Origin: Streptomyces sp. NBC_00459
GTDB lineage: Bacteria > Actinomycetota > Actinomycetes > Streptomycetales > Streptomycetaceae
DNA length: 64,000 nt
Assembly: GCF_036013955.1 (NCBI RefSeq)
Contig: NZ_CP107903.1
Coordinates: 9,238,001 to 9,302,000 of the forward strand
Reading direction: 5' to 3'
The position numbers and the translations under genes were made by a program. The notes beneath the pieces were generated by a model that was not told the origin of the DNA, made no database searches, and saw only the letters and a program-made list of their open reading frames with translations. Shown here piece by piece: positions 1 through 8,600 of this stretch. Numbering within the stretch: the first letter of the stretch is position 1; the number at the start of each line of letters is the position of its first letter.

Positions 1-2
1 TC

Positions 3-1202
3 AGCCGCCGCCTCGACGGCAAGGCCGTGCTCACCGTCCGCGCCACCCAGAAGCTGACCCGCTTCAACCTCGACCTCAGCGGTCTGAAGGTCACCGCCCT
101 CACCGTCGACCGTGTGAAGGCGGGTTTCCGGCGCTCCGGCCAGGAACTGATCGTCAGTCCCCGCCACGCACTGAACAAGAACCAGACGTTCCAGGTCGCC
201 GTGACCTACAGCGGTGTCCCCAAGGCGGTCATAGACCCGGACGGCTCGAAGGACGGCTGGATCGCCACCGACGACGGCGTGTTCGTCGCCGGTGAGCCAC
301 AGGGCTCCATGAGCTGGTTCCCCGGCAACAACCACCCCAAGGACAAGGCCTCGTACGACTTCACGATCACCGTCCCGCAGGGGCGCACCGCGGTCGCCAA
401 CGGCGTCCTCCTGAGCCAGAAGACAGCGGGCGGCAAGTCCACCTTCCGCTGGCACCAGTCCGAGCCGATGGCCGCCTACCTGGCCACGGCCACGGTCGGG
501 AGGTTCAAGGTCGAGCAGTACACCACCCGCGGCGGCATCAAGGTCTACAACGCCGTCGATCCCCGCGAGGCCTCCGCCGCGGCGCCCGTGCTGAAGAAGC
601 TGCCGTCCGTCCTGGACTGGGAGGCCAAGCTCTTCGGCCCCTACCCGTACAAGGCCGCCGGAGCCATCGTCGACCGCGCCCCGCAGGTCGGCTTCGCGCT
701 GGAGACACAGACCCGTCCCGTGTACGACCAGGCACCCAGCCTGAGCACCCTGGTCCACGAGAGCGCCCACCAGTGGTTCGGCGACTCCGTCGCCCTCACC
801 ACCTGGAAGGACATCTGGCTCAACGAGGGCTTCGCGACCTACACGGAGTGGTTGTACGCGGAACAGCACGGCGGCCCGAGCGCCCAGAAGACCTTCGACG
901 ACCTGTACGCCACCGCCGAGGACGACGACCTGTGGTCGTTCCCGCCCGCCGACCCGGGCAGCGGCGCGAACATCTTCGGCAGGCCCGTCTACGACCGCGG
1001 CGCCATGGCCCTGCACAAGCTCCGCAAGGCGGTCGGTGACCCCGCCTTCTTCAAGATCCTGCGCACCTGGGCCACCGACCACCGGGGCGGGCACGGTACG
1101 ACCGCCCAGTTCACCGCCCTCGCCGAGCGGGTCTCCGGCAAGGACCTGGACCAGCTGTTCCTGACCTGGATCGGCACGAAGGGCAAGCCGTCCGCGCCGT
1201 AG
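3..1202 (+). CDS. M1 family metallopeptidase, 3' part
   Basis: This is the C-terminal part of a zinc aminopeptidase of the M1 (gluzincin) family; the reading frame is open to the left edge, so the true start lies outside the window. The zinc site is complete: HESAH at nt 756-770 supplies two His ligands and the catalytic Glu, and the third ligand Glu lies in NEGFA (Glu codon 825-827), the usual distance downstream. Family knowledge: these enzymes remove N-terminal residues from peptides, and many Streptomyces members are secreted, which cannot be checked here because the N-terminus is missing. The gene ends in TAG 19 nt before a strong hairpin shared with the convergent gene. Confidence 0.9.
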   Translation, partial: SRRLDGKAVLTVRATQKLTRFNLDLSGLKVTALTVDRVKAGFRRSGQELIVSPRHALNKNQTFQVAVTYSGVPKAVIDPDGSKDGWIATDDGVFVAGEPQGSMSWFPGNNHPKDKASYDFTITVPQGRTAVANGVLLSQKTAGGKSTFRWHQSEPMAAYLATATVGRFKVEQYTTRGGIKVYNAVDPREASAAAPVLKKLPSVLDWEAKLFGPYPYKAAGAIVDRAPQVGFALETQTRPVYDQAPSLSTLVHESAHQWFGDSVALTTWKDIWLNEGFATYTEWLYAEQHGGPSAQKTFDDLYATAEDDDLWSFPPADPGSGANIFGRPVYDRGAMALHKLRKAVGDPAFFKILRTWATDHRGGHGTTAQFTALAERVSGKDLDQLFLTWIGTKGKPSAP

Positions 1203-1220
1203 AGCCGCAGAAACCCCCGT

Positions 1221-1244
1221 CTCCCCGGGCTGCGGCCCGGGGAG
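1221..1244. terminator. Bidirectional hairpin terminator
   Basis: Perfect 10-bp arms (CTCCCCGGGC / GCCCGGGGAG) with a 4-nt loop lie between two convergent stop codons at 1202 and 1251. It has no T-tract, as is usual in Streptomyces. It can serve both the peptidase and the saccharopine-dehydrogenase-like gene. Confidence 0.8.
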
Positions 1245-1250
1245 AGCGGC

Positions 1251-2468
1251 TCACTGCTCGCGCATGCCCCACGGCGAGCCGTACGCGGTCAGCAGGTCGA
1301 GGAAGGGACGGGCCGGGAAGGCCTCAGGGCCCAGGACGCCCGAGCCGGACCAGGCGCCGGTGGCGACTAGTTCCAGGGCGACGACCGGATTGACGGCCGT
1401 CTGCCACACCACCGCCTGGGAGCCGTACTCGGCCATGGACCACTGGTTGTCGACCACGTGGTACAGGTACACCTCGCGCGGCGCGCCGTCCTTCGTGCCC
1501 CTGACCCACGTACCCGCGCACGTCTTGCCGTGCATGCGCTCGCCCAGCGTCGCCGGGTCGGGCAGACACGCGGCGACGACGTCCCGGGGCGACACGGAGA
1601 CCGGACCGGAGGCGCTCGGGACGGTCACGGGGTCGGTGCGGTCGAGGCCCAGCAGGTGCAGCGTCTTCAGGGTCTGGATGAACTCGTCGCCCAGGCCGTA
1701 CTTGAAGGTGACCCGGCGCGCGTCGATCCAGCGCGGCACGAGCAGCACCTCCTCATGCTCGACGTTCACGCACTCCACCGGGCCGATGCCCTCGGGGAAG
1801 TCGAACACCTCCGGCTCGCTGAAGGGTTCCGTGGTGAACCAGCCCCGGCCCGACTCGTAGACGACCGGCGGGTTGAGGCACTCCTCGATCGTCGTCCAGA
1901 TGCTGAAGGACGGCGCGAAGTCATAACCGTCGACGGTGAGGTTCGCGCCGTCGCGGATGCCGATCTCCTCGATCTCGTCGAAGAGTTCGTCGGCCGCGTG
2001 CCGGGCGAACACATCGGACATGCCCGGCTCCACACCCATGCCGACGAGGGCCAGCGCACCCGCCTTCGCCCACTCGTCCGCCGCCTCGAACTGGGCGTCG
2101 CCGAGCTTGACCCCGCACTCCTCGTACGGCCGCTCGGCATGCGGGCGGGACAGGGACATCGCCATGTCGACATAGGTGACCCCGGCGGCCCGGGCAGCGC
2201 GGAACAGTGGCATCACGAAGCGCGGGTCGGTCGCGTTGAGCAGCACGTCGCATCCGTGCCGGGCCAGCAGCTCCGCCACCGCCGCCTCGTCGGACGCGTC
2301 GACCCGCTCCGCCACGAACCGTTCCCCGGCATCGAGTGCCGCTACCGCGGCCTCGGCCCGCGCCGGGTCGTAGTCGGCCACGACCATCAGGTCGAAGAAG
2401 GAGCGCCGGGCGGCGATCCGGGTGATCGCGGTCCCCACACCGCCGGCTCCCACGAGCAGCACACGCAT
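1251..2468 (-). CDS. Saccharopine dehydrogenase family protein
   Basis: A 405-residue NAD(P)-dependent oxidoreductase of the saccharopine dehydrogenase family. The N-terminus MRVLLVGAGGVGTAI is a Rossmann nucleotide-binding fingerprint (GxGGxG). The start at 2468 is chosen because this motif begins right there and GGGAG sits upstream; the frame stays open further upstream but shows no family features. Family knowledge: members oxidise saccharopine or other amino-acid secondary amines, and some are lysine 6-dehydrogenases. The substrate cannot be told from sequence. It is divergent from a TetR regulator across a 106-bp gap with nested inverted repeats, so local repression is likely (inference). 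Confidence 0.85.
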   Translation of the reverse strand: MRVLLVGAGGVGTAITRIAARRSFFDLMVVADYDPARAEAAVAALDAGERFVAERVDASDEAAVAELLARHGCDVLLNATDPRFVMPLFRAARAAGVTYVDMAMSLSRPHAERPYEECGVKLGDAQFEAADEWAKAGALALVGMGVEPGMSDVFARHAADELFDEIEEIGIRDGANLTVDGYDFAPSFSIWTTIEECLNPPVVYESGRGWFTTEPFSEPEVFDFPEGIGPVECVNVEHEEVLLVPRWIDARRVTFKYGLGDEFIQTLKTLHLLGLDRTDPVTVPSASGPVSVSPRDVVAACLPDPATLGERMHGKTCAGTWVRGTKDGAPREVYLYHVVDNQWSMAEYGSQAVVWQTAVNPVVALELVATGAWSGSGVLGPEAFPARPFLDLLTAYGSPWGMREQ

Positions 2469-2515
2469 GGCAGAACTCCCTTTTTGTAAAGGTTCCGACG
2501 CTGTTGTCCGTCGAT

Positions 2516-2552
2516 CCAACGCCTCGTCGCCATCTAAGGTCAATGGCGTTGG
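2516..2552. promoter_or_regulatory. Nested inverted repeats, candidate TetR operator
   Basis: CCAACGCC (2516-2523) pairs perfectly with GGCGTTGG (2545-2552). Inside it, CGCCAT (2528-2533) pairs with ATGGCG (2543-2548). The element lies midway between two divergent genes, where a TetR repressor controlling itself and its neighbour would bind. Confidence 0.55.
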
Positions 2553-2574
2553 CATAAGAGCGAGAGGAGTGGCC

Positions 2575-3315
2575 GTGCCCAAGCAGGTCGTGCCGGAGGA
2601 GAAGCGGCGGCGCCGCCGTCCCACCAGGAGCGGCACCGTGCTGTCCGAACAACTGATCGTCGACACCGCCCTGCGCATGCTCCGCGAACACGGCAGCACC
2701 GGCCTCACCGCCCGCCGCCTCGGCCTGGCCCTGGACGCCGACCCCAGCACCCTCTACCGCTACTTCCGCGGCATGGACGACCTGACCCTCGCCATCGGCG
2801 ACGCGCTCATCGGCCAGGCGCTGCAAGGCTGGCGGCCCACGGGGGAGTGGGCGGCGGACCTGCGCGCCGTCGGGCTGCGCATCCACGCCGTGTACGTCGC
2901 CCATCCGCAGGCCGCCGTCCTGACCGCCAGCCGGGTCACGGGCCGTGCCAACGAACTGGCCGCCGACGAGGCCATCCTCGACGTCCTGCGCACGGCCGGC
3001 TTCCCGCTGCCGGAGACGGTACGGATCTACCACGCCTTCATCGACCAGACGCTGGCCTTCGCCGCGCTCGACGCCGCCTCCCTGGCCCTGCCGCGCGCCA
3101 GCCTCACCGCCGACGAGGACATGTGGCGTTCGACCTACGCCCGCCTGCCGCGCAGCACCCACCCCCGGATCGCCGAGGCGGCCCCGCTGCTCGCCTCCCG
3201 CATGGTCGCCAGCGCCTATCCGACGGCCCTGGACATGCTGCTGGACAGCGCGGCCCGGACGCTCGCCGGAAATGGCCCCGGCAGTGCCGGCGGCTCCTGT
3301 GATATTGAAAGCTGA
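2575..3315 (+). CDS. TetR/AcrR family transcriptional regulator
   Basis: A 246-residue repressor of the TetR family. After a basic tail (KRRRRR), residues about 25-75 form the HTH, with LTARRLGLALDADPSTLYRYF giving the recognition helix and the conserved Tyr. The C-terminal helices have no family-diagnostic residues and would bind an unknown ligand. GTG at 2575 is chosen because GAGAGGAG (2562-2569) is well spaced from it; GTG at 2569 overlaps that site. It is divergent from the saccharopine-dehydrogenase-like gene and 33 nt upstream of an MFS exporter on the same strand, so either or both may be targets. Confidence 0.85.
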   Translation: MPKQVVPEEKRRRRRPTRSGTVLSEQLIVDTALRMLREHGSTGLTARRLGLALDADPSTLYRYFRGMDDLTLAIGDALIGQALQGWRPTGEWAADLRAVGLRIHAVYVAHPQAAVLTASRVTGRANELAADEAILDVLRTAGFPLPETVRIYHAFIDQTLAFAALDAASLALPRASLTADEDMWRSTYARLPRSTHPRIAEAAPLLASRMVASAYPTALDMLLDSAARTLAGNGPGSAGGSCDIES

Positions 3316-3348
3316 GCCGATTGGATGTAACCAGCAACCAGGACACCC

Positions 3349-4653
3349 GTGGACCCCAGCAACAGCAGCACCGGCAACGACTCGGATCCGCGGCCGACCG
3401 CGCCCCCGGACGAGCCCCGCCCGCCCGGACGCCGTTGGACCATGGACACCCGGCCCCTGCGCCGCCCCGCGTACCGCCGTCTGTGGTCCTCGACCGCCGT
3501 CACCGCCGTCGGCAGCCAGCTCACCGCCGTCGCCGTGCCCAAGCAGATCTACGACATCACCGGCTCCTCCGCCTGGGTCGGCTACGCGAGTCTTGCCGGA
3601 CTCCTGCCCCTCGTCGTGTTCGCCCTGTGGGGCGGCGCGATCGCCGACAGCATGGACCGCCGCAAGCTCCTGCTGATCACCAACACCGGCATCGCCGTCA
3701 CCTCGCTGCTGTTCTGGATCCAGGCCCTCGTCGGCCTCGACTCCGTGGTGACCCTGATGGTCCTGCTCGCCCTCCAGCAGGCGTTCTTCGGCCTGAACTC
3801 ACCGGCCCGCAGCGCGGTCGTCGCCCAGCTGGTCCCCGAGGAGGAACTCGCCGCCGCCAACGCTCTGGGAATGACGGTCCTGTACACCGGCCTGGTCGCG
3901 GGACCGCTGCTCGCCGGCACCCTCATACCCGTCATCGGCCTCGCCGAGCTGTATCTGATCGACGCGCTCGCCCTGTGCGTCACCCTGTGGTCCGTCGTAC
4001 GGCTGCCCCCGCTCCCGCCCGGGCCGGCGGCCTCCCGGAAGGCGGGCGCACGCGAGATCGTGGCCGGATTCCGCTACATCACCCTGCACAAGGTGCTTCT
4101 GCTCTCCTTCCTCGCGGACATCGTCGCCATGGTCTTCGGCATGCCCCGCGCCCTGTTCCCGCAACTGGCGGCCCAGACGTACGCCTCGTACGGGGAGGGG
4201 CGTGCCCTCGGTCTGCTGTTCGCGGCGATCCCCGTGGGCGCGGTGCTCGGCGGCCTGTTCTCCGGCACGTTCTCGCGGGCGCGCCGGCACGGCTGGATGG
4301 TGATCGGCGCGGTCGTCGCGTGGGGGCTGGCGATCACGGGCTTCGGGCTGAGCACCAGCCTGTGGGTGGCGGTGGCGTTCCTGGTCGTCGCCGGCCTCGC
4401 TGACATGGTCTCCGGTGTCTTCCGGGTGGCGATCCTGATGTCGGCGGCGACCGACGAGATGCGCGGCCGGATGCAGGGCGTCTTCACGGTGGTCGTCGTG
4501 GGCGGTCCCCGCCTGGCCGACCTGCTGCACGGCACCACGGCGTCCGCCCTGGGCCCCCGCACGGCCGTCGCCGGCGGCGGACTCCTGGTCGTCGCCGTCA
4601 CCCTGGCCCTGACGGCCGCGATGCCTGCGCTGCGCCGCTACCGCGTCCGATGA
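3349..4653 (+). CDS. MFS transporter (MFS_3 / EntS-like exporter)
   Basis: A 434-residue integral membrane protein of the major facilitator superfamily. A hydrophilic, Pro-rich N-terminal tail of about 40 residues is followed by about 12 hydrophobic segments. The loop 2-3 motif reads GGAIADSMDRRKLL, a good match to the MFS motif A (GxxxDRxGRR). The overall look (RRPAYRRLW start, LFAAIPVGAVLGG in the second half) fits the MFS_3 transmembrane secretion effectors, which export siderophores or drugs. GTG 3349 is preceded by AGGA; ATG 3442 would remove only the soluble tail. It follows the TetR gene by 33 nt and may be co-transcribed. The substrate is unknown. Confidence 0.85.
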   Translation: MDPSNSSTGNDSDPRPTAPPDEPRPPGRRWTMDTRPLRRPAYRRLWSSTAVTAVGSQLTAVAVPKQIYDITGSSAWVGYASLAGLLPLVVFALWGGAIADSMDRRKLLLITNTGIAVTSLLFWIQALVGLDSVVTLMVLLALQQAFFGLNSPARSAVVAQLVPEEELAAANALGMTVLYTGLVAGPLLAGTLIPVIGLAELYLIDALALCVTLWSVVRLPPLPPGPAASRKAGAREIVAGFRYITLHKVLLLSFLADIVAMVFGMPRALFPQLAAQTYASYGEGRALGLLFAAIPVGAVLGGLFSGTFSRARRHGWMVIGAVVAWGLAITGFGLSTSLWVAVAFLVVAGLADMVSGVFRVAILMSAATDEMRGRMQGVFTVVVVGGPRLADLLHGTTASALGPRTAVAGGGLLVVAVTLALTAAMPALRRYRVR

Positions 4654-4663
4654 CCGGCGCCCC

Positions 4664-5119
4664 TTACCCGGGCCCCCGCTTGTACAGGGAGTAGTCCTCC
4701 ATCAGCCTGCCCCGGGTCAGCTCCAGCCGATGGGCGAGGATCTCGGCGATGATCCGCACCAGCTGCAGCCCGAGGGCCGGTTCCTCCTCGCAGAGCTGGA
4801 GCACCGCTGCGGCGTCGAACTCGTAGGCGCGTACCGGGCTGAAGGCCTCCGCGCCGAAGTCCCACCGGTGGGGCGGGAAGAGCCAGGACCAGCCGAGCAG
4901 GTCACCCGCGCCGAGGCTGGCCACGGTCACCCGCTGTACCGGCGTCACCTGCTGGACCAGGGAGACCGCACCGGAACGGATCACCCAGAATCGGTCGGCG
5001 GTGTCGCCCGCCTCGAAGATTCTGAAGTCCTCGGGAAAGGACACCTCCGTCGCGAGCGCCAGCAGACGCTCACGGCGGGGCGGGGGAAGGGCGGTCAGCA
5101 GCTTCGTGGCTTTGGTCAT
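4664..5119 (-). CDS. Stand-alone cyclic nucleotide-binding domain protein
   Basis: A 151-residue protein made of a single Crp-type cNMP-binding beta-barrel. IFEAGDTADRFWVIRSGAVSL matches the start of the barrel (family pattern: glycine turns and GxV), and LGAGDLLGWSWLFPP sits where the phosphate-binding cassette lies. A C-terminal helix follows (ALGLQLVRIIAEILAHRLELTR). There is no helix-turn-helix, so it is not a DNA-binding Crp/Fnr protein by itself. The cassette lacks the canonical RTA/Arg-Ser residues, so binding of cAMP is uncertain. RBS GAGGAG is well placed. It is convergent with the MFS gene, 10 nt apart. Confidence 0.8.
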   Translation of the reverse strand: MTKATKLLTALPPPRRERLLALATEVSFPEDFRIFEAGDTADRFWVIRSGAVSLVQQVTPVQRVTVASLGAGDLLGWSWLFPPHRWDFGAEAFSPVRAYEFDAAAVLQLCEEEPALGLQLVRIIAEILAHRLELTRGRLMEDYSLYKRGPG

Positions 5120-5513
5120 GAGCGGGGCTCCTCGCCGGCTATCCGGAGGGAAGGCGTCGGCCGTGGCAGCGCACCACCCGGCTCAGCCGGCTTCCCCTCC
5201 ATCCATTTCAGCCGTTGCGGACGCGCCGGGCACCTCGGAGGGAGGCATGAATCCGTTTTTTGACAAAAGAAGGCCCTGGCTGGACGGGGGAGACCAGCCA
5301 GGGCCGTAAGTGGTGGCACGCGGAGGGCGGTCGCCTCGCGGCGAAAGGCTCCATGGGGCTTCAGCCGAACGATCTTCCCCATGGGCTATGGGTGAGGCCC
5401 GGGGACACTGTCCCCTCCGCAGCCACGTACAGAAGAACGGCCGGCCCCTCCGGGTTGTTCCGCATCGACTCCCCCGTCGGGAGTGATCCACGTCACGTCA
5501 GGTTTCGGGTGGC
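5120..5513. other. Intergenic region, 394 bp
   Basis: I find no convincing gene. It holds the promoter side of the cNMP-domain gene and a strong terminator (5272-5305) for the oxidoreductase gene to its right. A T-run (5255-5261) next to ACAAAAGA is unusually AT-rich for this genome. Confidence 0.6.
5272..5305 (-). terminator. Hairpin terminator of the Gfo/Idh/MocA gene
   Basis: Perfect 12-bp arms (GGCCCTGGCTGG / CCAGCCAGGGCC) with a 10-nt loop. Read on the minus strand, the stem is followed by TTCTTTTGTC and an A-run, so it resembles an intrinsic terminator for leftward transcripts. Confidence 0.8.
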
Positions 5514-6407
5514 TCAGCTCTCGGACACCTGGGCCATGAGCGTCTGCAGATGAAGTCCCCGACGTGCGTCGAGCTCGCCGGCGACGCCGGATCGTACGGC
5601 GGTCGCGAACTCGCGGCGCAGCACCGGCCAGCTCTCCTCGTAGTCGAGTTCGGAACTGTCGAACACCAACTCCGGGCCCGAACCGAAGAGTTCGACACGG
5701 GCGACACCTTGCGCCACGTTCACCGAACCGGACAACGAGGCCTGACTGACCGCGCCGTTCTCGTGCTCACAGGTGAGCTCGATCCAGCGGCACGGATCCC
5801 CGGTCCCGCGCACCCGTGCGATGCGCCCCACGGACGCGTCGAGCAGGTCGAGGACATGCGGCCCCAGATCCAGCAGCGCACCGTGTTCGAGCCGCCAGGG
5901 AGTCGTGAACGCGCCGCCCAGGAAGGCATCGCTCAGAAAGCACGCCCGCGCGCCGAACACGTCCGCCTCGCTCGCCGCCTCCAGGAACCGGCGGGTGGCG
6001 GGGTGGTAGCGGTTGGTCAGGCTGACCTGGGAGACGACCCCGGCCTCGTCGATCGCGTCCACCAGCCGCCGGGCCGCCCCGAGATCCTCGGCGATCGGCT
6101 TCTCCAGCAGCAGCGCCTTTCCCGCCTTCGCGGCGCGCAGGGCGAGCTCGGCCTGAACGGCGGGCGGTACGGCGAACGCCACCGCCTCGCAGGAGTCGAG
6201 GAGTTCCTCGAACCGGGCGGCGACCGGGGCCCCGTACGGTGCCGCCGTCTCCTGGGCCGCCTCGGGACGGCGCGCCCAGACCCCGGCGAGCTCGGTCTCC
6301 GGTCCGGCGGCCAGCACGCGCGCGTGCACCCCTCGTGCCCAGGGTCCGGCCCCGACGAGCCCGACCTTGACGGGCGTGTGCGACCACGGTGCGGCGGTAC
6401 TGGTCAC
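5514..6407 (-). CDS. Gfo/Idh/MocA family oxidoreductase
   Basis: A 297-residue NAD(P)-dependent oxidoreductase. The N-terminal Rossmann fold shows KVGLVGAGPWARGVH, and the conserved LLEKPIAED follows at about residue 100; the Lys of EKP is the family's catalytic and cofactor-contacting residue. The C-terminal half fits the alpha/beta substrate-binding domain. GTG 6407 gives the usual family length; upstream TTG 6476 is possible but adds residues with no conservation. Family knowledge: members act on sugars, inositols or their derivatives. The substrate is unknown. It may share a transcript with the acyl-CoA synthetase gene upstream, about 110 nt away. Confidence 0.85.
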   Translation of the reverse strand: MTSTAAPWSHTPVKVGLVGAGPWARGVHARVLAAGPETELAGVWARRPEAAQETAAPYGAPVAARFEELLDSCEAVAFAVPPAVQAELALRAAKAGKALLLEKPIAEDLGAARRLVDAIDEAGVVSQVSLTNRYHPATRRFLEAASEADVFGARACFLSDAFLGGAFTTPWRLEHGALLDLGPHVLDLLDASVGRIARVRGTGDPCRWIELTCEHENGAVSQASLSGSVNVAQGVARVELFGSGPELVFDSSELDYEESWPVLRREFATAVRSGVAGELDARRGLHLQTLMAQVSES

Positions 6408-6518
6408 GGCAGGGTCCAATCCGTACGGGAGGCCGATACGGAGATCACTCTGCGGGCCCGTCCGCCGCACCGTCAACCAGGGTCGGCGCCGCGTACACAG
6501 CGTGTGCGCGACGTGTGC

Positions 6519-8426
6519 TCAGCGGAACACGTTGTCCGAGTCGTCCCAGTGCGCGAGTTCCTCCACAGCCGCGTTCGGCCGGGGGGAGCGCGTCCTCGCC
6601 TGGTACATCGCGTCGATCTCGAAGGCGTAGTGCCGCACGATCGCGTCCCGGCGCAGCTTCATCGAGGGGGTCAGCAGACCGTTGCTGAGAGCGAAGGGTT
6701 CCGCGAGAACCCTGAACACCCGGATCGACTCGGATCGCGACACCGCGCTGTTGGCCGCGGCGACCGCCCGTCCGATCTCCTCCCGCAGGGCGTTCTCCTC
6801 GCGCGCCTGACGGTGCGGAGTGTCCTCCTGAAGGGCCAGTGAGGCACGCCAGTGGGCCAGGAACTCCGGGTCGAGTGTGATCAGGGCGCCCACGCACGGC
6901 CGGTTGTCGCCCACGATCACCGCCTGGTGCACCAGCGGATGCATACGCAGCCGCTGCTCCAGGGCGGCCGGAGCGACACTCTTGCCGCTGCTGGTGATGA
7001 TGATGTCCTTCTTGCGCCCGGTGATCGTGAGATACCCCTCTGTGTCCAGCCGCCCGATGTCCCCGGTGGCCAGCCAGCCGCCCCGGAGCGCTTCCCGGGT
7101 TCCGGCGTCGTCGTTGACGTATCCCTGGAAGACGGAGGTGCCGTACACCAGGATCTCGCCGTCCTCGGCGACCCGGATCTCCGTGCCGGGCAGCGGCTGC
7201 CCGACCGTCCCGAACTTCTCCCGGCCCACCGGCTGTGCGGTGACGCCGCCGCTGGTCTCGGTGAGGCCGTAGCCGTCGTGGACGAGGATGCCGATACCCG
7301 AGTAGAACAGGGCGAGTTCGCGGTTGAGGGGCGAGCCGCCCGACACCGCCCCGCACACCCGGCCGCCGAGTGCGGCACGGAGTTTGCGGTACACCGTCCG
7401 TTCGTAGAGGGCGTGTTGGAGCCGCAGGTCGAAACCGGGTCCGGAGCCCGTGCCGAGCCGCTGGCGTTCGACGGCCGTCGCGAAGTCCCGCGCGGTCTCG
7501 ACGGCCCGCTCGAACAGGGCACCCCGGCCCGCTTTCTGGGCGGCGCGCAGGAAGTTCTTGTAGATCTTCTCGAACACCGACGGCACCGCGTACAGATACG
7601 TCGGCCGGAAGGAGAGCAGTGCCGCCGCCAACGCCTCCCCGCCCAGGTCGGGTTCGTGGCCCATCAGCAGGCCGCCGCGCAGGCACAGGTTCTGGATCAT
7701 CAGGCCGTACACGTGCGAGAAGGGCAGGAAGGCGAGGACCCTGGGCTGTACGCCGGGCGGTGCCGCCGTGTGTCTCCAGCCCGCGAGCAGGGTGTCGGAC
7801 GGGCTGGCCAGGCTGCGGTGGCTCAGGGCACAGCCACGGGGATGCCCGGTCGTGCCGGACGTGTAGGCGATCACCGCGGCCGAGTCCGGCAGCACGATCC
7901 GGCGCATCGAGTTGACCGTGGTCGTCGCCACCGGCTGCCCCAGCTCGACGAGTTGGGACAGGGCTCCGTCGTCCAGCTGCCACACGTTGCGCAGCAGGGG
8001 CAGCGAGGTGCACACCGAACCGACGGTCATGAGGCCCTGTTCGTCCTCGACGACGACGGCGCTGCACTGCGAGTCCGCGAGGATCCATGCGACCTGGTCG
8101 CGCGAGGAGGTCGGGTAGATCGGTACGACCTCGGCGCCGACCGCCCAGAGCGCGTAGCAGAGCACCGTCCACTCGTAGCGGGTGCGGGCCATGATGGCCA
8201 CCCGCTGGCCCGGTGAGATGCCGGACGCGATGAACCCCTTGGCCAGATCGACGACCTCGTCCCGGAGTTCGGCGGCCGTCACCTGTGTCCAGACCTGTTT
8301 GGCCGGGTCGAGGCGGCGCGCGAGCTGGGGCAGGTTCGGTTCACGGAGCGCAGTGTCGAAGACACTGTCGGCGAGTCCGCCCGTCAGCGGTGGAGTGGTG
8401 GGGGGAGCGAGGGCGAAGTCGCGCAT
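6519..8426 (-). CDS. Long-chain fatty acid-CoA ligase (AMP-dependent synthetase)
   Basis: A 635-residue ANL-superfamily enzyme that adenylates a carboxylic acid and transfers it to CoA. The P-loop motif reads YTSGTTGHPRGC, the A5 motif GYGLTETSGG, the A7 region LATGDIGRLDTEGYL and the A8 hinge TGRKKDIIITSSGK, so the catalytic set is complete. Length and the IVRHYAFEID C-terminus match FAA1-type long-chain synthetases (FadD15-like), which supply acyl-CoA for beta-oxidation or lipid synthesis. RBS AGGAG precedes ATG 8426. It is 30 kb from the PUFA-like cluster, so no functional link can be claimed. Confidence 0.9.
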   Translation of the reverse strand: MRDFALAPPTTPPLTGGLADSVFDTALREPNLPQLARRLDPAKQVWTQVTAAELRDEVVDLAKGFIASGISPGQRVAIMARTRYEWTVLCYALWAVGAEVVPIYPTSSRDQVAWILADSQCSAVVVEDEQGLMTVGSVCTSLPLLRNVWQLDDGALSQLVELGQPVATTTVNSMRRIVLPDSAAVIAYTSGTTGHPRGCALSHRSLASPSDTLLAGWRHTAAPPGVQPRVLAFLPFSHVYGLMIQNLCLRGGLLMGHEPDLGGEALAAALLSFRPTYLYAVPSVFEKIYKNFLRAAQKAGRGALFERAVETARDFATAVERQRLGTGSGPGFDLRLQHALYERTVYRKLRAALGGRVCGAVSGGSPLNRELALFYSGIGILVHDGYGLTETSGGVTAQPVGREKFGTVGQPLPGTEIRVAEDGEILVYGTSVFQGYVNDDAGTREALRGGWLATGDIGRLDTEGYLTITGRKKDIIITSSGKSVAPAALEQRLRMHPLVHQAVIVGDNRPCVGALITLDPEFLAHWRASLALQEDTPHRQAREENALREEIGRAVAAANSAVSRSESIRVFRVLAEPFALSNGLLTPSMKLRRDAIVRHYAFEIDAMYQARTRSPRPNAAVEELAHWDDSDNVFR

Positions 8427-8600
8427 GCGCTGCTCCTGGATCGTACTGACTGTGACCGCGCCGACGAGTGGAGTTATCGACGGTGAACGAATCTAGCTCA
8501 GGTGAGGGGCTTTGTTGCCGGGAACTGCGAAGTCGTTTTCCCCTGGGAGGTTTCGGAAGTGGTTTTCCGTGAACAGAGCCTCGGACCGGCTCGCTTCACC

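Noticed and set aside
1458..2489. Long rightward open frame opposite the saccharopine-dehydrogenase-like gene
   Set aside because: It is the antisense shadow of a gene with clear domain motifs; composition is Arg/Gly/His-rich without similarity or a ribosome-binding site.
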